Positions 47,960-58,409 of a stretch of 64,000 nt of DNA are shown here, one piece after another; position 1 is the first letter of the stretch, and every line of letters starts with the position of its first letter. A program made the translations under genes and the position numbers. The DNA is from Paenibacillus pini JCM 16418 (GTDB lineage: Bacteria; Bacillota; Bacilli; Paenibacillales; Paenibacillaceae), in the NCBI RefSeq assembly GCF_000576305.1, contig NZ_BAVZ01000014.1, positions 1 through 64,000 of the forward strand. Reading direction: 5' to 3'. The notes under the pieces are model-generated. The model worked only from the letters and a program-made list of their open reading frames with translations, made no database searches and was not told the DNA's origin.

Positions 47960-48733
47960 ATGATCAATCGAGTTCGATCGTGGTGGAGACAGGAAGATAA
48001 ACAGCAGCCGCTGGAAGGCTCTTTTGATAACGTTCCTGAGCACGTTGCCATCATTATGGACGGTAATGGACGTTGGGCAAAAAGCAGAGGCTTACCACGT
48101 ATTGTCGGGCACCAGAACGGGATGAAGGCAGTAAAACGAACCACCATAGCTGCTGATGAGCTAGGCATCAAGTTTTTGACGCTATACGCTTTCTCTACGG
48201 AAAATTGGAAACGACCCAAAGACGAAGTTGACTTCCTGATGCGCCTCCCTCAAGAATTTCTGGCGATCGAGCTGGAAGAACTGATTCAGAAAAATGTCCA
48301 AGTACGCATGATGGGCAACAAAGAAGAACTGCCAAAACATACACTTGCTGCTATGGAAGAAGCTATGCGTAGAACAGAGCATAATGATGGGCTTGTACTC
48401 AACTTTGCACTTAATTATGGGAGTCGCAAAGAAATGACGGACTGTGTGCAGAATTTGGCGAAACAGGTGGAGGAAGGCATTATTACTTCGGCCGATATAA
48501 CCAGTGAACTTATTGATAAACATTTATTATCTGGCGGTATTCCGGACCCGGATTTACTGATACGTACGAGCGGTGAAATGAGGCTTAGTAATTTTATGCT
48601 TTGGCAGATTGCATATAGTGAAATGTGGTTCACTGATATCTATTGGCCAGAATTCAATAAAAATCATTTGTATGAAGCAGTAGCTGAGTACCAGCGCAGA
48701 ACACGGCGCTATGGCGGACTTACATCATCTTAA
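47960..48733 (+). CDS. uppS: Undecaprenyl diphosphate synthase (isoprenyl transferase)
   Basis: The 257-residue cis-prenyltransferase has AIIMDGNGRWAKSRGLPRIVGHQNG (catalytic Asp near residue 34), TLYAFSTENWKRP, and the C-terminal GGIPDPDLLIRTSGEMRLSNFMLWQIAYSE. It makes the lipid carrier for cell-wall synthesis. The ATG at 47960 follows GGAGGAA. cdsA follows 16 bases after the stop. Confidence 0.97.
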   Translation: MINRVRSWWRQEDKQQPLEGSFDNVPEHVAIIMDGNGRWAKSRGLPRIVGHQNGMKAVKRTTIAADELGIKFLTLYAFSTENWKRPKDEVDFLMRLPQEFLAIELEELIQKNVQVRMMGNKEELPKHTLAAMEEAMRRTEHNDGLVLNFALNYGSRKEMTDCVQNLAKQVEEGIITSADITSELIDKHLLSGGIPDPDLLIRTSGEMRLSNFMLWQIAYSEMWFTDIYWPEFNKNHLYEAVAEYQRRTRRYGGLTSS

Positions 48734-48749
48734 TGGAGGAACAGAGCCG

Positions 48750-49549
48750 TTGAAACAACGATTGATTACCGGAATCATTGCAGGTATTGTTTTCCTGGGA
48801 TTTTGTTTTCTTGGAGGATTGCCGTATCATATCCTTGTACTTGCAATGGCCTTGATTGGCTATTATGAGTTTGTGCGCATGACTCAAGTACCTTCATTCG
48901 GTGGCATAGCAATGCTCGGATACTTAGGGATCCTCATGTTTATGTTCCCGTGGAGCTTATTAGATATACCTTTCCCGCTGCAGTGGAACATGCGATTTGG
49001 CTACTTCTATTTTTGTTTATGCTCGTGACAGTGCTGACGAAGAACCGGGTAGGCATTCAACAAGCGGCTATGCTTTTTTTAGGTGTTCTATATGTAGGAA
49101 TGGGATTTTCATATCTAGCCGATTCTCGTAGCACATCGGATGGACATGGGTTGTTCTGGACATTCCTTTTGCTAGCATCTATTTGGAGTAGTGACGCAGG
49201 TGCTTATTTTGTGGGCAAATGGATTGGTAGCCATAAATTGTGGCCTGCAATTAGTCCTAATAAGACGATTGAAGGGGCATTAGGTGGTGTTGTCATCGCA
49301 ATGCTGACCTCATGCGTGTTTTCATTTTTATCGAGCGGAGTTCTTCCATTAGGAAGAGCACTACTTATAGGACTTGCTTGTGCAGTCGCGGGTCAATTAG
49401 GTGACTTAATTCAATCAGCATATAAACGGGTCTACGGCATAAAAGACTCGGGTACGCTATTGCCTGGTCATGGTGGTATTCTTGATCGCTGTGACAGCTG
49501 GATCATTGTTTTTCCATTTGTACATATCGCGATGCTGTTGCCATACTAA
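48750..49549 (+). CDS. cdsA: Phosphatidate cytidylyltransferase CdsA, one frameshift
   Basis: Two ORFs form one membrane enzyme that makes CDP-diacylglycerol. The first half ([23 protein letters not shown] to LDIPFPLQW) runs out of frame; the second continues [20 protein letters not shown] through the CDP-alcohol signature [29 protein letters not shown] and the C-terminal [25 protein letters not shown]. The DNA CAGTGGAACATG becomes continuous as CAGTGGGAACATG with one G near 48986, giving 266 residues, the normal length. The TTG at 48750 is the start, 6 bases after GGAGGAACAG. The enzyme is essential, so this is almost certainly a sequencing deletion. Confidence 0.9.
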
Positions 49550-49571
49550 CGCAAACAAAAGAAGGTGCATG

Positions 49572-50711
49572 ATGAAAAAGATTAGTGTTCTTGGTTCTAC
49601 AGGTTCGATCGGTACGCAGACACTGGATGTGGTATCAAAGCATCCGGAGCATTTTCAAATTGAAGGGCTTGCAGCGGGAACCAACGTAGATCTGCTCCTA
49701 GAGCAAATCCATCAGTATCATCCCAAGAAAGTGTCCGTTGCGTCTAAGCAACTTGCGGATCAAATTAAAGAGAAGATTCCATCAGGTGTCGAGCTGTTTC
49801 ATGGTAATGAAGGGTTGATCGAAATTGCTGCAAACACAGATGCAGAAATGGTTATCACAGCGGTCATGGGAAGTGTAGGTCTGCATTCTACTCTTGCAGC
49901 AATTGAAGCTGGTAAACAGATTGGGCTAGCCAATAAGGAAACGCTTGTTACAGCGGGTCATATTGTAACTTCATTAGCTGAGAAACGTGGTGTGAAGCTA
50001 TTGCCTGTCGATAGTGAACACTCAGCTATTTTTCAATGCTTGAATGGAGAGAATCGTCGTGATTTGGCGAGCATAACTTTAACGGCTTCGGGTGGTTCAT
50101 TCCGTAACCGGAGTCGTGAAGAACTTACTCATGTAACTGTAGAAGATGCGTTAAAGCATCCCAACTGGTCTATGGGTGCCAAAATTACGATTGATTCAGC
50201 AACTATGGTCAATAAGGGACTTGAGGTTATTGAAGCTCGCTGGCTTTTTGATCTTCCTTACGAGCAAATTAATGTGCTTTTGCATCCCGAGAGCATTATT
50301 CATTCGTTTGTGGAATTTAAAGATACGAGCATTATTGCCCAGCTTGGAAATCCTGATATGCGAGTGCCGATTCAATATGCTATGACTTATCCTGAGCGCT
50401 GGCCTTCCCCGTCTAAGAGTCTGTCTCTTGCTGAAATAGGTAAGCTTCATTTTCATGAAATGGACTACGAACGTTTCCCATGTTTAAGACTAGCCTTTGA
50501 ATGTGGTAAAATAGGAGGAACCGCAACGACAGCGTTTAATGCGGCTAATGAAGTAGCTGTATCGCGGTTTCTACGCAAAGAGATCTCCTTTTTGCAGATT
50601 GAGGATATTATACAAAGAGTGCTGGGCATGCATGACAACATCTCATATCCAGAACTTGGTTCCATTGAGGAATGCGATCGTTTGACGCGGGAACGGGCTG
50701 CGAAGCTTTAA
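49572..50711 (+). CDS. dxr: 1-deoxy-D-xylulose 5-phosphate reductoisomerase
   Basis: The 379-residue enzyme of the MEP isoprenoid pathway has the NADPH-binding [19 protein letters not shown], the metal/substrate region [31 protein letters not shown] and [20 protein letters not shown]. The start is one of two consecutive ATGs (49569/49572) after AAGGTG. The frame is open upstream to 49470, inside cdsA. Grouping with uppS places isoprenoid supply and carrier synthesis together. Confidence 0.97.
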   Translation: MKKISVLGSTGSIGTQTLDVVSKHPEHFQIEGLAAGTNVDLLLEQIHQYHPKKVSVASKQLADQIKEKIPSGVELFHGNEGLIEIAANTDAEMVITAVMGSVGLHSTLAAIEAGKQIGLANKETLVTAGHIVTSLAEKRGVKLLPVDSEHSAIFQCLNGENRRDLASITLTASGGSFRNRSREELTHVTVEDALKHPNWSMGAKITIDSATMVNKGLEVIEARWLFDLPYEQINVLLHPESIIHSFVEFKDTSIIAQLGNPDMRVPIQYAMTYPERWPSPSKSLSLAEIGKLHFHEMDYERFPCLRLAFECGKIGGTATTAFNAANEVAVSRFLRKEISFLQIEDIIQRVLGMHDNISYPELGSIEECDRLTRERAAKL

Positions 50712-50736
50712 GAGTAGAACTCCCGTCTGCCGATAT
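50709..50736 (+). promoter_or_regulatory. Sigma-D-like promoter match downstream of dxr
   Basis: TAAG, a 16-base spacer and the exact sigma-28-type -10 GCCGATAT (50729-50736). The -35 match is 3 of 4 and overlaps the dxr stop codon. It would transcribe rseP with a long leader. A chance match is possible. Confidence 0.35.
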
Positions 50737-50787
50737 GTTTCACCACTCTTCTCCCTTAATTTAAAAATAGGTACAAATGTGATTCTC

Positions 50788-50815
50788 TTGTGCGTGACCG
50801 GAGAATAATGATAAT
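50788..50815 (+). promoter_or_regulatory. Candidate sigma-A-like promoter of rseP
   Basis: TTGTGC (50788-50793), a 16-base spacer and GATAAT (50810-50815), about 107 bases before the preferred rseP start. The -10 is good and the -35 weak. Confidence 0.35.
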
Positions 50816-50921
50816 CTATATAGACTGAACAAAAGACGAGCTCTTCAGCTTTTTATAATGAATTCAATCTATAGGTTTGAAATATGACTTCGGTCTCAGA
50901 CAAAGAAGGGGGATGCGACGA

Positions 50922-52193
50922 TTGGAAATGGTGCAAGTAGTATTTTTGACAGTACTTATGTTCTTCGTCATTGTAACGGTGCATGAGTGGGGCCATTATT
51001 ATTTCGCCAAGAGGGCGGGAATTTTAGTCAGGGAATTTGCTATCGGTTTCGGTCCGAAACTGTTTTCTTATAAGCGTAATGAAACGCAGTTTACACTGCG
51101 TCTGCTGCCATTTGGCGGCTACGCTCGTATGGCGGGAGAGGATCCAGAGATTGCTGAAATCCACCCCGGACAGACGATTGCATTACGAGTTAGTAACGGA
51201 GAAGCGAAGAAGATTTATTTAGATCAACTCGACAACCGTAAGAATGTAATTCGTGGTGAAGTGCAATTCATTGATATCGTAGATTCGATGAAGGTTCGTT
51301 TAGATGTAGATGGTGAAATGCAGCAGTATCCGATTCATCCACAAGCCATGTTAGTGACAAAATCCCAGGAAATACAAGTTGCACCAAGGAATCGTCAGTT
51401 TGGCAGCAAGACAGTCGGACAACGTGCTCTTTCCATTTTTGCTGGGCCCTTGATGAATTTCATCTTGGCATTTATTTTGTTCGCTGTACATTTACAAATG
51501 GCGGGCATTCCGATTGAGAATCCGACGTATGTACAAATCGGTAATGTCAGTAAAGGGATGCCAGCGGCAGAGGCTGATTTACAAAAAGGTGATATCGTAA
51601 AATCGATTGATGGAGTAGCGATTGGTGCTGATTTCAAGAAAATGGTTGATATTACAGCCAAATCTAAAGATAAGCCAATGAAATGGACGATTCAACGTGG
51701 CAATGAAGTATTTGACGTTACACTTACTCCGCGCAGCATGAAGGGTGAGGAAGGTGGTAAAGTCGGTATTACATCGCAGCTTCCAAGTCGCAAAGCTTCC
51801 ATTGGTGAAACATTTACCGGTTCCGGAATGGCAATGGTCGATACAACAAAGATCATTTTCAAAGGATTTGGGCAACTGATAAACCAATTCAATATGGATG
51901 ACATCGGAGGTCCAGTCCGCACGTTTGAAGTGACAGGGCAAATTGCGAAGCAAGGTATTGTGCAGCTTACGTATTGGGCGGCAATATTGAGCTTATACCT
52001 AGGAATATTTAATCTACTACCGATCCCAGCAATGGATGGTAGTCGACTTGTCTTCTTAGGGGTTGAAGCACTTCGTGGTAAACCAATTGATCCAAATCGA
52101 GAAGGTATGGTTCACTTCATAGGCTTTGCGATGTTGTTCCTACTCATGATTGCTGTGACGTATAATGATATTTTACGATTGATAAACGGATAA
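50922..52193 (+). CDS. rseP: Site-2 zinc metalloprotease RseP/RasP
   Basis: The protein of about 423 residues has the zinc-binding HEWGH (about residues 21-25) in the first membrane helix, a PDZ domain (about 190-275, KGMPAAEADLQKGDIVKSIDG), and the C-terminal NLLPIPAMDGSRLVF with the third zinc ligand Asp. It cleaves anti-sigma factors and signal-peptide remnants in the membrane. TTG 50922 follows AAGGGGGATG; the open frame reaches up to 50877 without a good site, and ATG 50928 is an alternative. An insertion of about 40 residues after RMAGEDPE is also seen in other Bacillota relatives. Confidence 0.95.
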   Translation: MEMVQVVFLTVLMFFVIVTVHEWGHYYFAKRAGILVREFAIGFGPKLFSYKRNETQFTLRLLPFGGYARMAGEDPEIAEIHPGQTIALRVSNGEAKKIYLDQLDNRKNVIRGEVQFIDIVDSMKVRLDVDGEMQQYPIHPQAMLVTKSQEIQVAPRNRQFGSKTVGQRALSIFAGPLMNFILAFILFAVHLQMAGIPIENPTYVQIGNVSKGMPAAEADLQKGDIVKSIDGVAIGADFKKMVDITAKSKDKPMKWTIQRGNEVFDVTLTPRSMKGEEGGKVGITSQLPSRKASIGETFTGSGMAMVDTTKIIFKGFGQLINQFNMDDIGGPVRTFEVTGQIAKQGIVQLTYWAAILSLYLGIFNLLPIPAMDGSRLVFLGVEALRGKPIDPNREGMVHFIGFAMLFLLMIAVTYNDILRLING

Positions 52194-52258
52194 AGACGAA
52201 ATACCCTACTCTTAAAAGGAGTCATAGGGGAGAACTTTTTGGGAGGAAGTCCATTTTT

Positions 52259-53707
52259 ATGTCGAACGATAAGAAATTTGTGACGGAAATTACGCCGCAA
52301 GGGGAAGATTTCTCACGCTGGTATATAGATGTTATTAAAAAAGCTGACCTTATGGATTATTCGCCAGTACGTGGATGTATTGTTTTTCGTCCAGATGGTT
52401 ATGAAATTTGGGAGCATATTCAAAGCGATCTTGATCGCCGTTTTAAGGAGACTGGACACCGTAATGCTTACTTTCCGTTGTTCATTCCTGAGAGCTTTTT
52501 CCAAAAGGAGAAAGAACATATCGAAGGATTTAATCCGGAGCTGCCTTGGGTTACTGAAGCAGGCGGAGATAAGCTTGAGGAGCGTCTAGCCATACGTCCA
52601 ACGTCAGAGACAATGTTTGGTCATATGTACTCCAAATGGATTCAATCTTACCGTGACTTACCTGTACTCATTAACCAGTGGGCTAACGTAGTTCGTTGGG
52701 AGAAACGTACACTACCTTTCCTACGTACAAGTGAGTTCTTATGGCAAGAAGGCCATACTGCACATGAGAATGAGCAGGAAGCACGTGAAGAAACGATGAA
52801 AATGCTTGAAGTATATCGTGAATTTGCTGAAGAGTTCTTAGCGATCCCTGTGATTACAGGTCAGAAAACACCTTCTGAAAAATTTGCTGGTGCAAAGGAA
52901 ACTTTCTCAATTGAAGCCATGATGAAGGATGGTCGTGCTGTACAAGCCGGAACTTCTCATTATCTTGGTACCAATTTCGCCGTTGCTTTTGACATTCAGT
53001 ATCTTAGTCGGGAAAATAAACAGGAATATGTTCATACGACTTCATGGGGAACGAGCACACGCTTGATTGGTTCTCTGATTATGGTGCACGGTGATGACCG
53101 CGGTCTGGCTTTGCCACCGAAAGTCGCTCCAACTCAAGTGATTATGATTCCAATTGGTCCACCTAAGACTTGGGATGCGGTTGTTGGTCGTACGGATGAA
53201 TTGTTCTCTGAACTGAAAAAAGCAGGCATTCGTGTACGCGTAGACGATCGTAGTGATGTTCGTCCAGGCTGGAAATACAATGAATATGAGATGCGTGGTG
53301 TTCCAATTCGTTTGGAAATCGGTCCAAGAGACATGGAAAATGGCGTATGTGTACTCGTATCACGTATATCTGGCGAGAAGAAGGTCGTTCAGCAGGATAA
53401 TCTGGTTGAAGAAGTAAATGCAATGCTTGCACAAGTTCAGAGCGAAATGTTCGAGCGTGCCAAGCAGTTTATGGCTGATAATTTCTATTCCGTAGATACC
53501 CTTGAAGAAATGAAGAGTGCCATGGAAGAAAAACGCGGCTTCTCACTTGCTGGATGGTGTGGTTCGGATGAATGCGAAAGTAAGGTGAAGGAAGAGACGG
53601 GTGCAACAAGCCGTAATATTCCATTTAATCCTACTGAAGTGAAACATACTTGCCTTGTGTGCGGACAACCTGCGAAGCATACTGTTGTGTTCGCTAGAGC
53701 CTATTAA
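52259..53707 (+). CDS. proS: Prolyl-tRNA synthetase, short archaeal/eukaryotic-type
   Basis: This 482-residue class II synthetase begins TEITPQGEDFSRWYIDVIKKADLMDYSPVRGC. It shows motif 2 VVRWEKRTLPFLRTSEFLWQEGHTAHE, motif 3-type TSHYLGTNFAVAFD with GTSTRLIGSLIMVHGDDRGL, an anticodon-binding domain, and a C-terminal Cys-containing zinc-like region (WCGSDECE, CLVCGQPA). Bacterial-type ProRS has about 565 residues with an editing insertion; that insertion is absent here. B. subtilis carries the bacterial type at this position. The ATG is preceded by GGGAGGAAG. Confidence 0.96.
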   Translation: MSNDKKFVTEITPQGEDFSRWYIDVIKKADLMDYSPVRGCIVFRPDGYEIWEHIQSDLDRRFKETGHRNAYFPLFIPESFFQKEKEHIEGFNPELPWVTEAGGDKLEERLAIRPTSETMFGHMYSKWIQSYRDLPVLINQWANVVRWEKRTLPFLRTSEFLWQEGHTAHENEQEAREETMKMLEVYREFAEEFLAIPVITGQKTPSEKFAGAKETFSIEAMMKDGRAVQAGTSHYLGTNFAVAFDIQYLSRENKQEYVHTTSWGTSTRLIGSLIMVHGDDRGLALPPKVAPTQVIMIPIGPPKTWDAVVGRTDELFSELKKAGIRVRVDDRSDVRPGWKYNEYEMRGVPIRLEIGPRDMENGVCVLVSRISGEKKVVQQDNLVEEVNAMLAQVQSEMFERAKQFMADNFYSVDTLEEMKSAMEEKRGFSLAGWCGSDECESKVKEETGATSRNIPFNPTEVKHTCLVCGQPAKHTVVFARAY

Positions 53708-53873
53708 TTAGGATGATTTGAAGTCGTTTTCTGGGGTGAGAGCAGAATACGGTTTAAGAAATAGATGTTTGAGGAGCTTCTGCCAGAAATGAGTCGGTGA
53801 GTAAGGGATCGAGGACATTTTTGTGAACAGGAGCTTTTCATTTTTATGCTAAGGCAGCAAGGGGGAAGAGAGC

Positions 53874-56800
53874 GTGGATAAGACACTGGAACAAAGAAAA
53901 AGATTTGAACTGTTGATGAAACAGGGGGAAGTGCCTCCTGCTCTAATTGATCCTTATTTTTTAGATGGATATATTGACCGGGTGGAAATTAGTCGTAGTA
54001 GCCAGGAATGGATGATTACGATTATAAAAGATACATTGGTGCCTGCTGAAATTTACCGAGCATTTTGTTTAAAACTCCAGGATAAGATGCAGCATATTGC
54101 CAAACTATCGTTTATTTTCAAATACGGACCTTCCGTTGCTCCTAAAGAGATTGTTGACACTTATTGGAACCTATTTCTTAGTTGGGTACAACGTGAAGTA
54201 CCGTCTGTGAATGGTTGGATGATGCGTGCGCAGCATGAACTTGACGGCGAAGTGCTGCTACTGACGATGAATGATAATACATCCTTAGAACTTGCCCGTA
54301 AGAAACAAATAGACCAGGCGATTACCCGCTTCTTTACCCGCTTTTTTGAGTTGCCATTGCGCGTTAAGATTCAGCTTGGAGAGACTAATCAGGATGCATT
54401 CGAAGAATTCGAGCAGAAGAAGCTTCAAGAACAACGTGAAGTGATTCAGCAAATGATGAGTAGTATTGAAGCGGAAGCGAACTTTTCAGATGATGAAGAA
54501 GGCGACGTACGCCTGCAAGTGGGCTATGACATTAAAGAGCAGCCTGTTGCAATTCAGGAGATTCAAGATGAAGAGAAGAAGATTACGATTCAGGGTACGA
54601 TTTTTGGTCTGGATCGCAAGGAACTGCGTAATGGCAGTACACTCTTCATGTTCAATCTGACAGACTTTGGTGATTCTATGCAGATGAAGATGTTTGCTAA
54701 GAATAAAGAAGATCTCAAAATCATGAACTTACTCGAAAATGGTAAGTGGGTAAAGGCACGTGGACGGGTTGAAATGGACCGGTTTATGCCGATCCCTGAG
54801 CTTGTAATGATCCCGTCAGACTTATCTGAAGTACAAGCCCCTCCTGCTCGGAAAGATAATGCACCAGAGAAACGAGTGGAGTTTCATCTGCATACGACGA
54901 TGAGCACGATGGATGCGGTAACCTCAATCGATAAATATGTGAAGACCGCTGCTAAATGGGGTCATAAAGCGATCGCAGTTAGTGACCATGGCGGGGTTCA
55001 AAGCTATCCGGATGCGGCTAAATCCGCTAAAAAGAATGGAATGAAGATGATCTACGGGGTCGAAGCTAACGTTATGAATGACTCCGTTCCTGTGGTGATT
55101 CAACCCCGTTCTGAAGATTTAAAAACGGCAACTTTTATTGTATTCGATATCGAGACCACGGGTCTGTCGATTACCAATAGTAATATCACAGAACTTGCTG
55201 CAGTAAAAATTCATGAGGGTAAAGAAATTGGCCGTTATGCTACATTTGTTAATCCGCATGAGAAGATCCCATATCATATTCAGCAATTAACGAACATCAC
55301 GGATGAAATGGTAAAAGATGCACCCGATCTTGAGCCTGTGTTGCGTGATTTTGTGGAGTTTGCTGGAGACGGCATTCTGGTTGCTCATAATGCGCGGTTT
55401 GATATTGGTTTTATACAAGCCTCACTTAAAGAACGTGGTATGAACACCATGGACAATCCAGGACTGGATACGTTAGAGCTTGCACGGTTACTTTATCCAA
55501 GCATGAAGAACCACCGTCTAAATACACTGGCTGATAAATACAAAGTGTTGCTAGAGAGCCATCACCGAGCCATTGACGATACGATAGCACTAGCAGGTAT
55601 TTTGAATGGACTACTTGCCGATGCTGAGAAGATGAAAGGGTTAACCAAGCTTGAACGTCTCAATGATTACGTCGGTGTAGATTTGTCCAACGCACGTCCT
55701 TTTCACTGTGGCATTTACGCGCTGAATCCAGTTGGTAAGAAAAATTTATACAAACTTGTTTCCCAATCGCATACTGAATATTTTAAACGTGTTCCTTGTA
55801 TACCAAAGTCGAAGCTTGAAGATTTACGTGAAGGGCTGCTGATTATCTCTGGCTGTGAAAAGGGCGAGTTTTTCGAAGCTGTACTGAATAAAACCGTTGA
55901 AGAAGCAATCGAAGTTGCTCAGTTCTACGATATCCTTGAGATTCAACCTCTAACGATGTATATGCATCTGGTAGACAAAGGATTGGTAGGCAGTGCTCTG
56001 GAATTGAAATCAGCGATTCGAAAAGTCTGTGAAATTGGTGAGAAGTTAAATAAACCGGTTATTGCGACAGGTAATGTTCACTATTTAGAAGAACGTGATA
56101 AGTTGTTCCGTGAAATTACGATTAATGGGATCACTGGGTTTAGTCCACTCAAGGATATGCGCAAACCCGATGCACACTTCCGTACAACGGATGAAATGTT
56201 AAGTGAATTCGAATTTTTAGGTAAAGATAAAGCATTTGAAGTGGTAGTCCGTAATACATGCGACTTGGCAGACCGCTTTGAAGAATTGGAATTGTTTCCG
56301 GACAAGCTGTTTACACCGGTTATGGAAGGCGCGGATGAAGAGATTCGCCAAACATGTTATGACACGGCAAAATCCATTTATGGTGAGGAATTGCCGGATG
56401 TCGTGGTGAAGCGGCTAGAGAAGGAGCTTGAACCTATTATCAAATATGGTTTCTCTGCCAACTATTTGATCTCTGAGCGTTTGGTTAAGAAGTCCAATCG
56501 GGATGGATATCTAGTAGGATCACGAGGGTCAGTAGGTTCATCCGTTGTTGCAACTTTCTTAGGGATATCCGAAGTAAATCCGTTGCCTGCTCATTATGTT
56601 TGTAAAAATAGTGAATGTAGACATAGCGAATGGTTCCTCGATGGTAGTATTCCAAGTGGATTTGACCTTCCTGACAAGACATGTCCTGATTGTGGCGATA
56701 TGTTAAAAGGTGAGGGTCAAGATATCCCATTTGAGACTTTCCTTGGCTTTAAAGGTGATAAAGTCCCCGATATCGACCTTAACTTCTCAGGTGAGTATCA

Positions 56801-58189
56801 GCCGCAGGCGCATAACTATACGAAAGTCCTTTTTGGACCTGAAAATGTGTTTCGCGCAGGTACAATCGGTACAGTAGCTGAGAAGACAGCTTTCGGTTAC
56901 ACGAAGAAATATGAAGAGCATCATCAGAAAAGCTGGCGTGGAGCTGAAGTGAATCGCTTGGCTGCGGGTTGTACGGGTGTGAAAAGAAGCACAGGGCAGC
57001 ATCCAGGCGGTATCGTTGTATTACCTGATTACATGGACATCGAAGATATTACACCTGTGCAATATCCTGCGGATGATACCAGCTCTGAATGGAAAACAAC
57101 GCATTTTGACTATCATGCTTTTGATGCGAATCTGCTTAAACTCGATATTCTTGGTCATGATGACCCGACTATGATGCGGATGCTTCAAGATTTAACGGGT
57201 GTTGATCCGGTAAGTATTCCGATGAATGATGCAAAAGTAATGAGCATGTTCCATTCAACCGAAGCACTTGGTGTAACGCCAGAGCAAATACGCTCGCCTG
57301 TTGCAACATATGGTGTACCTGAAATGGGAACCAAATTTGTTCGTCAAATGCTTATTGAATCGAAGCCATCTTCATTTGCCGATCTACTGCAAATTTCAGG
57401 TTTGTCCCACGGAACAGGGGTATGGCTTGGTAACGCTCAGGAATTGATTAAGAATGGAACTTGTAACATCAAAACCGTAATCGGTTGTCGTGACGATATC
57501 ATGCTCTTCTTGATCTATAAAGCGGGTATGGATGCTAGCTTGGCCTTTAAAATTACGGAAAATGTACGTAAAGGTAAAGGATTATCTCAGGAATGGATCG
57601 ATGAGATGAAGAAATGCAAGGTACCACAGTGTATATTGATTCCTGTCTCAAAATCCAGTACATGTTTCCAAAGGCTCATGCCGCAGCCTATGTTATTTCA
57701 GCCGTAAGAACAGCATTCTTTAAGCTGTATCATCCTATTGAGTATTACGCAACCTATTTCTCAGTACGTGCTGAAGACTTTGATATAGAGCTTTGTTGTC
57801 AGGGATATGAGGCTATTTATCGTCAAATTCAAGAGATCGAGCAGAAGGGATTCCAAGCAACTACCAAGGAAAAAGGGATGCTTGCTATTCTCGAAATGGC
57901 GCTTGAGATGACAGCAAGAGGCTTCAGTTTCAAGAACATTGACCTGTATCGCTCAGAAGCAACGCGTTTTACAGTAGACGAAGGATCATTGATTCCACCA
58001 TTCTCTGCTCTTCAAGGAATAGGAGACAATGCTGCCCGCAATATCGCGGGAGCACGTGATTTCGGCGAGTTTCTTTCAATTGAAGATTTCCAGCAGAAAT
58101 CGAAGGCAGGTAAAACAATCATTGAACTGCTCACGCAAATGGGCTGCTTCCGTGGTTTGCCTGAAAGTAATCAATTATCATTATTTTAG
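53874..58189 (+). CDS. polC: DNA polymerase III PolC, one frameshift near the C-terminus
   Basis: This Gram-positive replicative polymerase has N-terminal domains, an OB fold (about 235-320), a split PHP domain (HLHTTMSTMDAV near 337, SDHGGVQSYPDA), the 3'-5' exonuclease (FDIETTGL near 421, with HNARFDIGF), and the polymerase with GSRGSVGSSVVATFLG (about 880), a Cys4 zinc site and catalytic PDIDLNFSGEYQ (about 963). The long frame ends with an aberrant tail after KKCKVPQ; the -1 frame continues YIDSCLKIQYMFPKAHAAAYV to the stop. CACAGTGTATATT should read CACAGTGGTATATT (one G near 57632, giving PQWYID). The joined protein has 1438 residues, as in B. subtilis (1437). Essential gene, so a sequencing deletion is very likely. 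GTG start after GGGGGAAGAG. Confidence 0.95.
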
Positions 58190-58278
58190 TAGTGGAAATA
58201 GGAACTTTTCAGTCATGTTGACTTGATGCAACAATGCCCAAATCCCTTGGTAGACAAGGTGCAGTCAAGGACAGATAC

Positions 58279-58307
58279 TTGTCAGTGTTGCCAGACTATG
58301 TTATAAT
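58279..58307 (+). promoter_or_regulatory. Strong sigma-A-like promoter of the rimP-nusA-infB operon
   Basis: TTGTCA (58279-58284), a 17-base spacer and a perfect TATAAT (58302-58307). It is the best promoter match I found in the window. The start site would be near 58314, leaving a leader of about 95 bases. Confidence 0.85.
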
Positions 58308-58339
58308 TTTTTTGGTAATCATGGAGATAAAACCGTTGT

Positions 58340-58367
58340 GTAAAGAGTGGGGCGACCCACTCTTTAC
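58340..58367 (+). promoter_or_regulatory. Perfect leader hairpin of the rimP-nusA operon
   Basis: GTAAAGAGTGGG, GCGA tetraloop, CCCACTCTTTAC: a perfect 12-bp stem with a GNRA loop, located between the promoter and the rimP ribosome-binding site. The bases after it (TCTTTGG) are only mildly T-rich, so it could be a weak attenuator, a protein-binding site or an mRNA stabiliser. Confidence 0.7.
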
Positions 58368-58409
58368 TCTTTGGTATATAGGATAATGAAGTCTTGGAGG
58401 TTATATTCT

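Noticed and set aside
48491..48498. Second GCCGATAT (sigma-D -10) within uppS
   Set aside because: It is inside coding sequence with no TAAA-like element at proper spacing.
57614..58189. Separate small gene after polC
   Set aside because: Its first residues overlap polC in another frame, and from YIDSCLKIQ on it is the missing PolC C-terminus; not an independent gene.
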